Source: Flavobacterium sp. (GTDB lineage: Bacteria; Bacteroidota; Bacteroidia; Flavobacteriales; Flavobacteriaceae). From it: a stretch of DNA of 64,000 bases. Shown one piece after another: positions 54,301 through 61,235 of the stretch (within the stretch, counting starts at the first letter, position 1; each line of letters opens with the position of its first letter). Below the pieces are notes generated by a model that saw only the letters and a list, made by a program, of their open reading frames with translations, did no database searches and was not told the origin of the DNA. The translations under genes were made by a program, and so were the position numbers. Location of the stretch: positions 47,234-111,233 of the forward strand of contig NZ_PNJW01000004.1 of assembly GCF_013822155.1 (NCBI RefSeq), given 5' to 3'.

Positions 54301-56245
54301 TGCATATTATACCGGAATCAACACGGGAGCAACAGTTGACACCAGAGCCGGAAATGCGGAATTGGCCAACGGTTATGCTACTTATTATGTTAAAAATTTA
54401 CCTGCTTATGCCGGATTGTTAATTCGGGTAACGATTTATGTGGATAGAGACAATGAGATTTGGGCTATTGATAATGTAAAATTAGAAGGGCAACAACCGG
54501 TTACTTCCACTTGGACACCGAGTGCTTGGACACCGGCAGCTCCTACCAGCAGTACCACAGCTATTATCAACGGTAATTTTAATACGGCTACCCATGGTAA
54601 TTTTAATGCCTGTAATTGTGAAATTAAAAACGGATTCACTGTTATAGTTGCCAATCCGGGCGATTACATTGAGGTTCAAACCGATTTAACGTTAGGTACG
54701 GGAAGTACTTTAGAGGTTCGGGATGATGCTTCGCTAGTGATGAAAAATGATTATGGGGTGTTGACGAATAACGGAACTATGAGAATGATTCGTCAAACCT
54801 CGCCGTTTAAAAAGTTTGATTATGTGTATTGGTCATCTCCTTTGAACAATGCCAGTTTAGCCACGACGTTTGCCGGATGGCGATTGGATTATGCGTTCCA
54901 ATTTGTGACGCCTAACTTTGAAGATTTATTGACAATTAATAATTTAGGTGTAGTGACTGCTGCCACTTCGGATACGTTTGATGATTATGCACCTTGGGCT
55001 TGGCAAGCGTATACGGGGGTTATGACTCCCGGAAAAGGGTATGCTATTATGGCACCTACTACGGGTACTTTCCCGAGAATGGAAACCAGAACCTTTACAG
55101 GTGTTGGGAATTTGAATAAATTCAATAACGGTATTATTACGGTGCCACTTGCGTTGAGTGCTAATGCCACGGTGACTACTGATGATTATAACTTGGTAGG
55201 GAATCCGTATCCTTCGGCGATATTTGCGAATGATTTTATCAATGCGAATTTGCCAAATATTTCGGGAACCATTTATTTTTGGACACACAATTCAGCCATC
55301 AGTAGTGGAAATCCGGGTAACAGCGGCTTGAATCACACCACGAATGATTATGCGATGTATAATTTGACAGGAAGTATTGCAACTTCTACCGCTTGTTCAA
55401 CTTGTGGAGCAGCACCAACGGGCTATATTCCTTCGGGACAAGGCTTTTTAGTGGAAGCGGAAAACGATGTGACTTCGGTGGTGTTTAACAACAGCATGCG
55501 AAGCAATACGTATATTAATAGTGATTTTTACCGTAGTAGTACTCCTTCTACGACAGGGCCAACTGTTGGGGAAACCTATAACCGAATTTGGTTGAACTTT
55601 TCCAATACCGTCGGGATGTTCAGTCAGCAGTTAATTGGTTATTTTAATACAGCGACCAATGACTATGACAAAGGGTATGACGGACGACACCACAACGCGT
55701 TGAATTATGTGAATTTCTATTCTTTGATTGGCTCGGACATGTACCGCATTCAAGGACGAACTGCGTTTGTTGAAACGGATGAGGTTCCGTTGGGTTATAC
55801 AACTGCTGTAGCAGGAGCTTTCACTATTAGCAGTCCGCAACAAGAAGGGGTGTTAGCAGAAATTCCGGTTTATTTAGAAGATAAAGTAACGGGTATTCTT
55901 CATGATTTAAAAATGAGTCCTTATACATTTGAAACCGCTGTTGGAACATTTAATGACCGCTTTGTGTTGCGATATACGAACACTACCTTAGGAGCCCCTG
56001 ATTTTGAGGCGATTTCGAGTCAAGTGGTTGCCTTTGGTTCAAATGGACTTATTTCGATAAAATCAAGTGAGGAAAGCATTGCTTCCGTTACGGTATATGA
56101 TATCTTAGGCAGAACGCTTTTGACTAAAAACGGTTTGTCAGTGAATGAGGTTTCATTTGTTAATCCGTCGAAATCAACCGAGGCGTTGTTGTTGAAAATT
56201 ACGCTTCAAAACGGACAGGTAGTGACCCGAAAAATGGTCTTCTAA
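51332..56245 (+). CDS. Giant multidomain T9SS cargo protein (lamin-tail, FN3, ASPM/SPD-2/Hydin repeats)
   Basis: 1637 residues. Signal peptide [19 protein letters not shown]. Residues ~20-190 are a lamin-tail domain (IISQYIETSSGSYPKGIEIFN, FNGDDALSVYLGG, GSDPGAAWTAG). FN3-like units run from ~205 to 445. Three repeats of the choice-of-anchor-D / ASPM-SPD-2-Hydin type follow (~449-830; phrases FRIENTGNVDLTVSNVS, TFTIENLGSSLLTIL, FIITNLSGGTRYLSSVS). A jelly-roll-like domain lies at ~832-1052 (ETIRIQDFEAAPATPTW ... EIWAIDNVKLEG). From ~1056 the C-terminal module shared with neighbouring cargo proteins begins. It ends in a type A sorting domain (SVTVYDILGRTLLTK ... QVVTRKMVF). Predicted surface adhesin or binding protein; no catalytic site recognised. 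Confidence 0.88.
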   Translation: MKTKLLLLTLLMSAFSWGQSVIISQYIETSSGSYPKGIEIFNVSGANIVFSATNNLQIYVGVNGAACASVVNITSGTLATDQVWVIGTTTAPDLLAYATANGTNLSGTTAFNFTFNGDDALSVYLGGVLQDMFGTCGSDPGAAWTAGSVSTANQNIQIIDGTCVGDTNGWTDPSERFTYVGVGNTDMTGFGNAPTSCFAGCTDPVAQATDIVISNPTTSGYTISWTAGSPSYGTMVVVRQTANPLVAPISGTTYAANAVYGTGANLGSNNFVVYKGTGTSVNVTGLAPGTPYVITIYSYNSPNCYSSTPPESLTRYTLVAEPNIQATGTTSCGLNSVSSVTINFPSANSVPILNCSGYLILMREGAAPTAAGLVDGEFYANNSVVGNATVVAYVNNTTNSRVISGLNAGSTYYFLFIPYGGSTAIKENLNYKVDGTPLGMSCATVANQEINVRGVIGSNPTIFDGDTTPQGTDNTLFATVAVGSSQAKVFRIENTGNVDLTVSNVSFAVATVHFTISPITFPLVIPGGTYYDFTITFNPQSGGVKASTLYIANDDATVSEQIYSFVVQGTGTVTPVVDMNVTGNGSTIPDNSIYPNGTNHTAFGVATVGVTTVVRTFTIENLGSSLLTILGTPLVNISGPHASMFTVTALPSSSIAGSASTTFQVTFNPTSLGAKNATISIFSNDSDENPYNFNISGNAKGANNMYVYGNGNDVIKGAVTTSTTNLTDFGPVAITTGVKQNTFIITNLSGGTRYLSSVSISGPDAAMFSVVSNPTINGLGDGNSTSFTLNFTPTSIGVKNATITFNTYTNTGLSIPEPIDPVFTFAVSGLGTNYVNCANGPVETIRIQDFEAAPATPTWTYTKTYTSDTANNGIEFIGGGTYDNGSGAKNAFIGARSYQFRGFADVGESSSNSFYQSSTLTFTAVNTAAYKNINFSMNVGAFRTGTQGLDVNDFIQVQTSIDGGVNWSTEAVLRGFSNSRWDFAASGVFNAYYTGINTGATVDTRAGNAELANGYATYYVKNLPAYAGLLIRVTIYVDRDNEIWAIDNVKLEGQQPVTSTWTPSAWTPAAPTSSTTAIINGNFNTATHGNFNACNCEIKNGFTVIVANPGDYIEVQTDLTLGTGSTLEVRDDASLVMKNDYGVLTNNGTMRMIRQTSPFKKFDYVYWSSPLNNASLATTFAGWRLDYAFQFVTPNFEDLLTINNLGVVTAATSDTFDDYAPWAWQAYTGVMTPGKGYAIMAPTTGTFPRMETRTFTGVGNLNKFNNGIITVPLALSANATVTTDDYNLVGNPYPSAIFANDFINANLPNISGTIYFWTHNSAISSGNPGNSGLNHTTNDYAMYNLTGSIATSTACSTCGAAPTGYIPSGQGFLVEAENDVTSVVFNNSMRSNTYINSDFYRSSTPSTTGPTVGETYNRIWLNFSNTVGMFSQQLIGYFNTATNDYDKGYDGRHHNALNYVNFYSLIGSDMYRIQGRTAFVETDEVPLGYTTAVAGAFTISSPQQEGVLAEIPVYLEDKVTGILHDLKMSPYTFETAVGTFNDRFVLRYTNTTLGAPDFEAISSQVVAFGSNGLISIKSSEESIASVTVYDILGRTLLTKNGLSVNEVSFVNPSKSTEALLLKITLQNGQVVTRKMVF

Positions 56246-56270
56246 CCTTATTAAATCAGTTATAAAAAGA

Positions 56271-56304
56271 GTCCCGTTCCGTTTATTCGGACGGGATTTT
56301 TTTC
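56271..56304 (+). terminator. Terminator of the 1637-residue cargo gene
   Basis: GTCCCGTTCCG pairs with CGGACGGGAT (one bulged base), followed by a run of seven T. Confidence 0.85.
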
Positions 56305-56409
56305 TTTTATGGGTATTTCATCGAAAATTTAACAACTTTATCATCAATCTCACTTTTTTTTCTCATATTTGGTATAACTAAATTTTCAAATTAATTCCAA
56401 ATTACCCAA

Positions 56410-59400
56410 ATGAAACGAATACTACTCTTAGTGTTGGTTGTTTTTTCGTTAACAGCCACCGCACAAAAAATAAATCCTTGGCAATCTACAACAGCAAGTC
56501 AAGTACAGTCTTTAACCAAAGTTAATCGAAGCAGTTCGCCCAGTGCCTATCAATTGTTCACGTTGGATTTAGCCACTTTCAGAAGTCAGCTTGTGGGTGC
56601 TCCGATGCGAGGAAGTTTCAATGGTCGTTCGCAACACGAAATTTTGTTGCCCAATGCCAGTGGTACCATTGAACGTTATCGAGTGATGGAAACCCCTTGT
56701 ATGGAAAAAGAGTTGGCTGACCGTTATCCGATGATTAAATCGTATGCCGCTCAGGGTGTGGATGACCCAACTGCCGTGGCTCGGTTTACGGTAACGCAAT
56801 TTGGTTTGCACAGTATGACTTTTTCTTCCGGAAAAAGCACGGTATTTATTGATCCTTATACGGAAGACCGTTTGCATTATATTGTCTATCAGAAATCGGA
56901 TTTGGTGGGAGGAGTAACCAATTTTGAATGTTTAACGGAGGAGGCGTTGAGTTTGCCTTCGTCAGCTTTGGACCGTAATGCCTTTGATTACAATATTTTT
57001 AATACAGATGATAACACCTTACGCACTTATCGATTAGCCCAATCGTGTACGGCAGAATATGGAAATATTTTTGCCGGTGCCGGAACATTAGCTCAACAAA
57101 AAGCGAATATTCAGGCTCAAATGACCATTACGATGACCCGTGTGAATGGCGTTTATGAAATAGATTTGGGGATTACGATGATTTTTGTGGCGAATAATGA
57201 TGCTATTATTTATTTAGGAGCCACTAATTCAGACCCGTGGAGTAATGAGTGGAATACTAAGACCGCTCAAACATTAGACAGTGTTATTGGTGTTGCTAAT
57301 TATGACATAGGTCATAACTTTAATACGACCGGCGGAGGAAATGCAGGGTGTATTGCCTGTGTGTGTCAATCCGTTTCGCAAGCGGGCACGCATAAAGGGA
57401 GAGGGTATACGGGGCGATCTAATCCAACTGGTGATGCCTTTGATATTGATTATGTTGCTCATGAAATGGGGCATCAATTTGGAGGCTATCACACGCAAAG
57501 TAATTCCTCTTGCCGTTCAGGAAGTGGTTTAACCGAAGTGGAACCGGGAAGTGCTTCGACCATTATGGGCTATGCCGGAATTTGTGCTGCCAACGTACAA
57601 AGTAACAGTGATGCTTATTTTGCCTATGTGAATGTTCGTGATATCATGGCTTATGCAAAATCAGGCACGGGAAGTTGTTCGGTGAACACGCCAATTTCTA
57701 ATCAGACTCCGGCTGTAGAAGCAGGGCCTAATTATATCATCCCTAAAAGCACAGCTTTTGTATTAACAGCGGTAGGTTCTGACCCGGATAATGATGTGTT
57801 AACTTATACCTGGGAACAAAATGATCCGGGCAATCCGAGTTCTAATGCGGCTCCTACTTCTGATAGAGCGGTAGGTCCGATGTTTCGTTCAATAACCGGA
57901 ACGACATCACCTTCACGGTACTTTCCAGCAATGGCTACTATTTTAACCGGAGCAACTTCGAATACTTGGGAAGTAGTGCCTTCGGTTGCCAGAGACCTTA
58001 ATTTTTCGGTAGTAGCCCGTGATAATATTGCCGGAGGTGGTCAAACAAAATCAGATTTAATGAAAGTTACTGTAAACGGAACCGCAGGACCGTTTTTAGT
58101 AAATATACCTAATACAAACGTGTCTTGGATAGCCGGAAGTAATCAAACGGTTACTTGGGATGTAGCCGGCACAACTGCCAATGGTGTGAATTGTGCTAAT
58201 GTAGATATTTATCTTTCGCAAAATGGCGGCACCAGTTTCCCGATTTTATTGGCTTCGAAAGTGCCTAATGACGGTAGTGAAACGGTTAGCATACCAGCTA
58301 CCACGGGTACCCAAAACCGCATTATGGTGAAAGGGAACAATACTATCTTTTTAGATGTATCGAATACGAATTTTACGGTTACGACTACTACGCCAACATT
58401 TGCTTTGACTTTTGACGGACAGCCTGATGGACAAAACAAGTCGGTTTGTCAAGGACAAGAAGCTACGTATACTGTTTTATATTCCACCTTTGGTGGGTTT
58501 AGTGGAACAACCACTTTTTCTGTAACGGGAAATCCGGCAGGAACAACCGCAACCCTTACACCTACTACGCTAAGTGCTGATGGTGTGGTGCAGTTGCAGT
58601 TGAGCAACACTGGAACTGCTGTTCCGGGGGTTTATCAAATGGTGGTCACAGGCACTTCGGGAGCTATCACAAAAACGGTTAATTTGTATGTAGAAGTTTT
58701 CAATTCAAGTTTTGCGACTATGAATTTAACTAATCCTTTGGATTTAGCTAATGGCGTTTTAACCACGGTAACGTTAACTTGGGATGCCGATGCTGCTGCC
58801 ACAAATTATGATTTAGAAGTAGCTACTGATGCCGCATTTACTAACCTAGTTGTTACTACAAATGTGCTTACAAACAGTTATGCTCTTTCCGGTTTATCCG
58901 ATGCCACTAATTATTTTTGGCGGGTATTGCCTAAAAATTCCGGTTGTCAGGGAAGTATGAGTGCCGTAAATCGATTTACTACAGCTCAGACAAACTGTTC
59001 AAGTTTTACGTCTACCAATGTGCCCATTGCAATTCCTACAACGGTTACAACCGTTAATTCTACGTTGATCATACCGACAGGACAGAATCAAGTAATTCAA
59101 GATTTAACCGTTAATGTGAATTTGACTCATACTTGGATAAATGATTTAGTTGTAACGTTAATCAGCCCTACCGGGACCCAAGTGAGGTTAGTGAATAGAC
59201 CCTGTAGCAATTCCAGTACTTTTCAAAATGCTAATGCTGTTTTTAGTGCAGCAGGAGTAACATTAGTTTGTGCTGCACAACCAGCCACCGCAATTTCAGG
59301 GACGATAATTCCAAACCAGGCATTTTCTGCTTTCACTGGTCAAAATACACAAGGCACTTGGACTTTAAGTGTTCAAGATGCTGCTAGTGGAGATGGTGGA

Positions 59401-61056
59401 TCGATTAACAGCTGGAGTTTGAATTTCTGTGTAACCAATACCGCCCCTTTACCTTGTGGAGCCATTACGACCACTTGGAATGGAAGTTCATGGAGTAATG
59501 GACGTCCGGTGAATAATGTTGCGGCTACCATCGCCGGTAATTATACCTCCGACGGGGATTTAGAATGTTGTTCTTTGGCGGTTACCAATACGGCACAAGT
59601 TACGTTACAATCGGGACACAATTTAATTGTTTCGGGAGCGGTTGCTGTAGCCGGAACAGCGGCTTTTACGGTTGAGAATAATGCTAATTTAATACAGTTA
59701 GACGATGTGGCCAATACCGGAAATATCACGGTGCATAGAAACACGAGTCCTTTGATGCGATTGGATTATGCGATGTGGTCTACCCCGGTTACCGGCAGTC
59801 AAACGTTGAAACAGTTTTCGAATTTAACGATGACTAATCGTTTTTATACTTATGGTACTTCCGGAAATGTTTATACTGTTGTTGCTGATCCGGTGAATAC
59901 TCCTTTTGCGGAAGGCACGGGTTATTTGATTCGTATGCCGGACAATCATCCTGCTACACCCACTGTGTGGAGTGGACAATTTACGGGCGTTCCGAAAAAC
60001 GGTACGATTGAGGTGCCTTTGACCTATTTGAGTGGGACACAAAAATATAATGCTATTGGGAATCCGTATCCTTCGACCATTAGTGCGGAATCTTTTTTAA
60101 ACGCAAACCAAACGGATTTAGAAGGAATTATCTATTTCTGGCGAAAAACCAATAATGCAGCGGGAACAGCTTACGCTTCCTATACGTTAGGTGGAGCTAC
60201 GACGACATCGCCCACGAGTCCGATTCCGAATGGAACGATACAGGTAGGGCAAGGCTTTATCGTAGGGGCTAAAAACGTTGCCAATCCAACCGCTTCCTTT
60301 ACGAATGCCTTGCGGGTGGATAATAATAATAACCAGTTTTTCCGTTCTAATTTCGGCTTACCGTATCTAACGCAAACGACGATGGAACGTCACCGTATTT
60401 GGTTGAACCTAACCAATGATGCGGGTTTATTCAGTCAAATGCTGGTGGGTTATATGGGCAGTGCCACCAATGAGGTAGATGCTTTTATAGACGGAAAATA
60501 TATTGGTGATTCAGACACGGCCTTATCTTCGTTGTTAGCCGGAGAAGAATATGTGATTCAGGGAAGAGTACTTCCTTTTGAAGTGACTGATGTGGTTCCG
60601 TTGGTTTTTAAAACGAGCAATGTGGGAAGCTTTATGATTAGTTTAGGTGCTTTTGATGGTTTATTTGAAGGCGATCAAGCGATTTATTTGCGTGATAACT
60701 TGTTGGGAATTGTGCATGATCTACGAGAAGCCGGGTATGCTTTTACGGCAGAGGCGGGTGTTTATAACAACCGTTTCGATTTGCTTTATGAGAACGTAAC
60801 CCTTGGTGTTGGTGAGGATACTTATTCTAATTCCGTTCAAGTAGCAACCGGAGGAAGTCAGTTAAAGATTAAATCGAGTGTTGAATCGCTGTCCAAAATT
60901 ATGGTGTATGATGTGTTGGGAAGAACCTTATTCCACAGTGCTACTCTTCAAAATCAGGAATTTATTGTTCCGGGTTTAACGCCTTTAAACCAAGCCCTTT
61001 TTGTTAAAATAGTTATGAACAACGGACAGACTGTGGTGCGGAAAGTTATTTTTTAA
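56410..61056 (+). CDS. Giant secreted reprolysin-like metalloprotease with P-domain and T9SS domain
   Basis: 1548 residues. Signal peptide MKRILLLVLVVFSLTATAQ. A propeptide of ~180 residues is followed by a metzincin protease domain (~205-425) with the full zinc motif HEMGHQFGGYH (His351, Glu352, His355, His361) and a Met-turn STIMGYAG (Met386). PKD/cadherin-like parts follow (GPNYIIPKSTAFVLTAVGSDPDND), then FN3 (~760-855) and a proprotein-convertase P-domain (~862-1010: QDLTVNVNLTHTWINDLVVTLISPTGT, GTWTLSVQDAASGDGGSINSWSLNFC). From ~1019 the shared C-terminal module begins. The end is a type A sorting domain (KIMVYDVLGRTLFH ... TVVRKVIF). Predicted extracellular proteinase. Confidence 0.92.
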   Translation: MKRILLLVLVVFSLTATAQKINPWQSTTASQVQSLTKVNRSSSPSAYQLFTLDLATFRSQLVGAPMRGSFNGRSQHEILLPNASGTIERYRVMETPCMEKELADRYPMIKSYAAQGVDDPTAVARFTVTQFGLHSMTFSSGKSTVFIDPYTEDRLHYIVYQKSDLVGGVTNFECLTEEALSLPSSALDRNAFDYNIFNTDDNTLRTYRLAQSCTAEYGNIFAGAGTLAQQKANIQAQMTITMTRVNGVYEIDLGITMIFVANNDAIIYLGATNSDPWSNEWNTKTAQTLDSVIGVANYDIGHNFNTTGGGNAGCIACVCQSVSQAGTHKGRGYTGRSNPTGDAFDIDYVAHEMGHQFGGYHTQSNSSCRSGSGLTEVEPGSASTIMGYAGICAANVQSNSDAYFAYVNVRDIMAYAKSGTGSCSVNTPISNQTPAVEAGPNYIIPKSTAFVLTAVGSDPDNDVLTYTWEQNDPGNPSSNAAPTSDRAVGPMFRSITGTTSPSRYFPAMATILTGATSNTWEVVPSVARDLNFSVVARDNIAGGGQTKSDLMKVTVNGTAGPFLVNIPNTNVSWIAGSNQTVTWDVAGTTANGVNCANVDIYLSQNGGTSFPILLASKVPNDGSETVSIPATTGTQNRIMVKGNNTIFLDVSNTNFTVTTTTPTFALTFDGQPDGQNKSVCQGQEATYTVLYSTFGGFSGTTTFSVTGNPAGTTATLTPTTLSADGVVQLQLSNTGTAVPGVYQMVVTGTSGAITKTVNLYVEVFNSSFATMNLTNPLDLANGVLTTVTLTWDADAAATNYDLEVATDAAFTNLVVTTNVLTNSYALSGLSDATNYFWRVLPKNSGCQGSMSAVNRFTTAQTNCSSFTSTNVPIAIPTTVTTVNSTLIIPTGQNQVIQDLTVNVNLTHTWINDLVVTLISPTGTQVRLVNRPCSNSSTFQNANAVFSAAGVTLVCAAQPATAISGTIIPNQAFSAFTGQNTQGTWTLSVQDAASGDGGSINSWSLNFCVTNTAPLPCGAITTTWNGSSWSNGRPVNNVAATIAGNYTSDGDLECCSLAVTNTAQVTLQSGHNLIVSGAVAVAGTAAFTVENNANLIQLDDVANTGNITVHRNTSPLMRLDYAMWSTPVTGSQTLKQFSNLTMTNRFYTYGTSGNVYTVVADPVNTPFAEGTGYLIRMPDNHPATPTVWSGQFTGVPKNGTIEVPLTYLSGTQKYNAIGNPYPSTISAESFLNANQTDLEGIIYFWRKTNNAAGTAYASYTLGGATTTSPTSPIPNGTIQVGQGFIVGAKNVANPTASFTNALRVDNNNNQFFRSNFGLPYLTQTTMERHRIWLNLTNDAGLFSQMLVGYMGSATNEVDAFIDGKYIGDSDTALSSLLAGEEYVIQGRVLPFEVTDVVPLVFKTSNVGSFMISLGAFDGLFEGDQAIYLRDNLLGIVHDLREAGYAFTAEAGVYNNRFDLLYENVTLGVGEDTYSNSVQVATGGSQLKIKSSVESLSKIMVYDVLGRTLFHSATLQNQEFIVPGLTPLNQALFVKIVMNNGQTVVRKVIF

Positions 61057-61078
61057 TATAACCACTATAAACATTAAG

Positions 61079-61107
61079 AAACCGGGCATTTATGGTCCGG
61101 TTTTTTT
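61079..61107 (+). terminator. Terminator of the metalloprotease gene
   Basis: AAACCGG (61079-61085) pairs with CCGGTTT (61097-61103), followed by more T. It starts 22 bases after the stop. Confidence 0.8.
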
Positions 61108-61196
61108 ATTTTGCTTAAAGGCAATTGTTTGTAACTGTTTTACGCAATGTTAACATATTCGTAATGTGATTTTTAGAATTGTATTGACATTCTATG

Positions 61197-61204
61197 TAAA
61201 TTTG
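61197..61204 (+). promoter_or_regulatory. -7 promoter box of the last gene
   Basis: TAAATTTG fits TAnnTTTG, 31 bases before the ATG at 61236. The nearest TTG (61179-61181) is only 15 bases away, so the -33 element is poor. Confidence 0.5.
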
Positions 61205-61235
61205 TAACTGTCAAAAATTAATATAATAAAACTTT

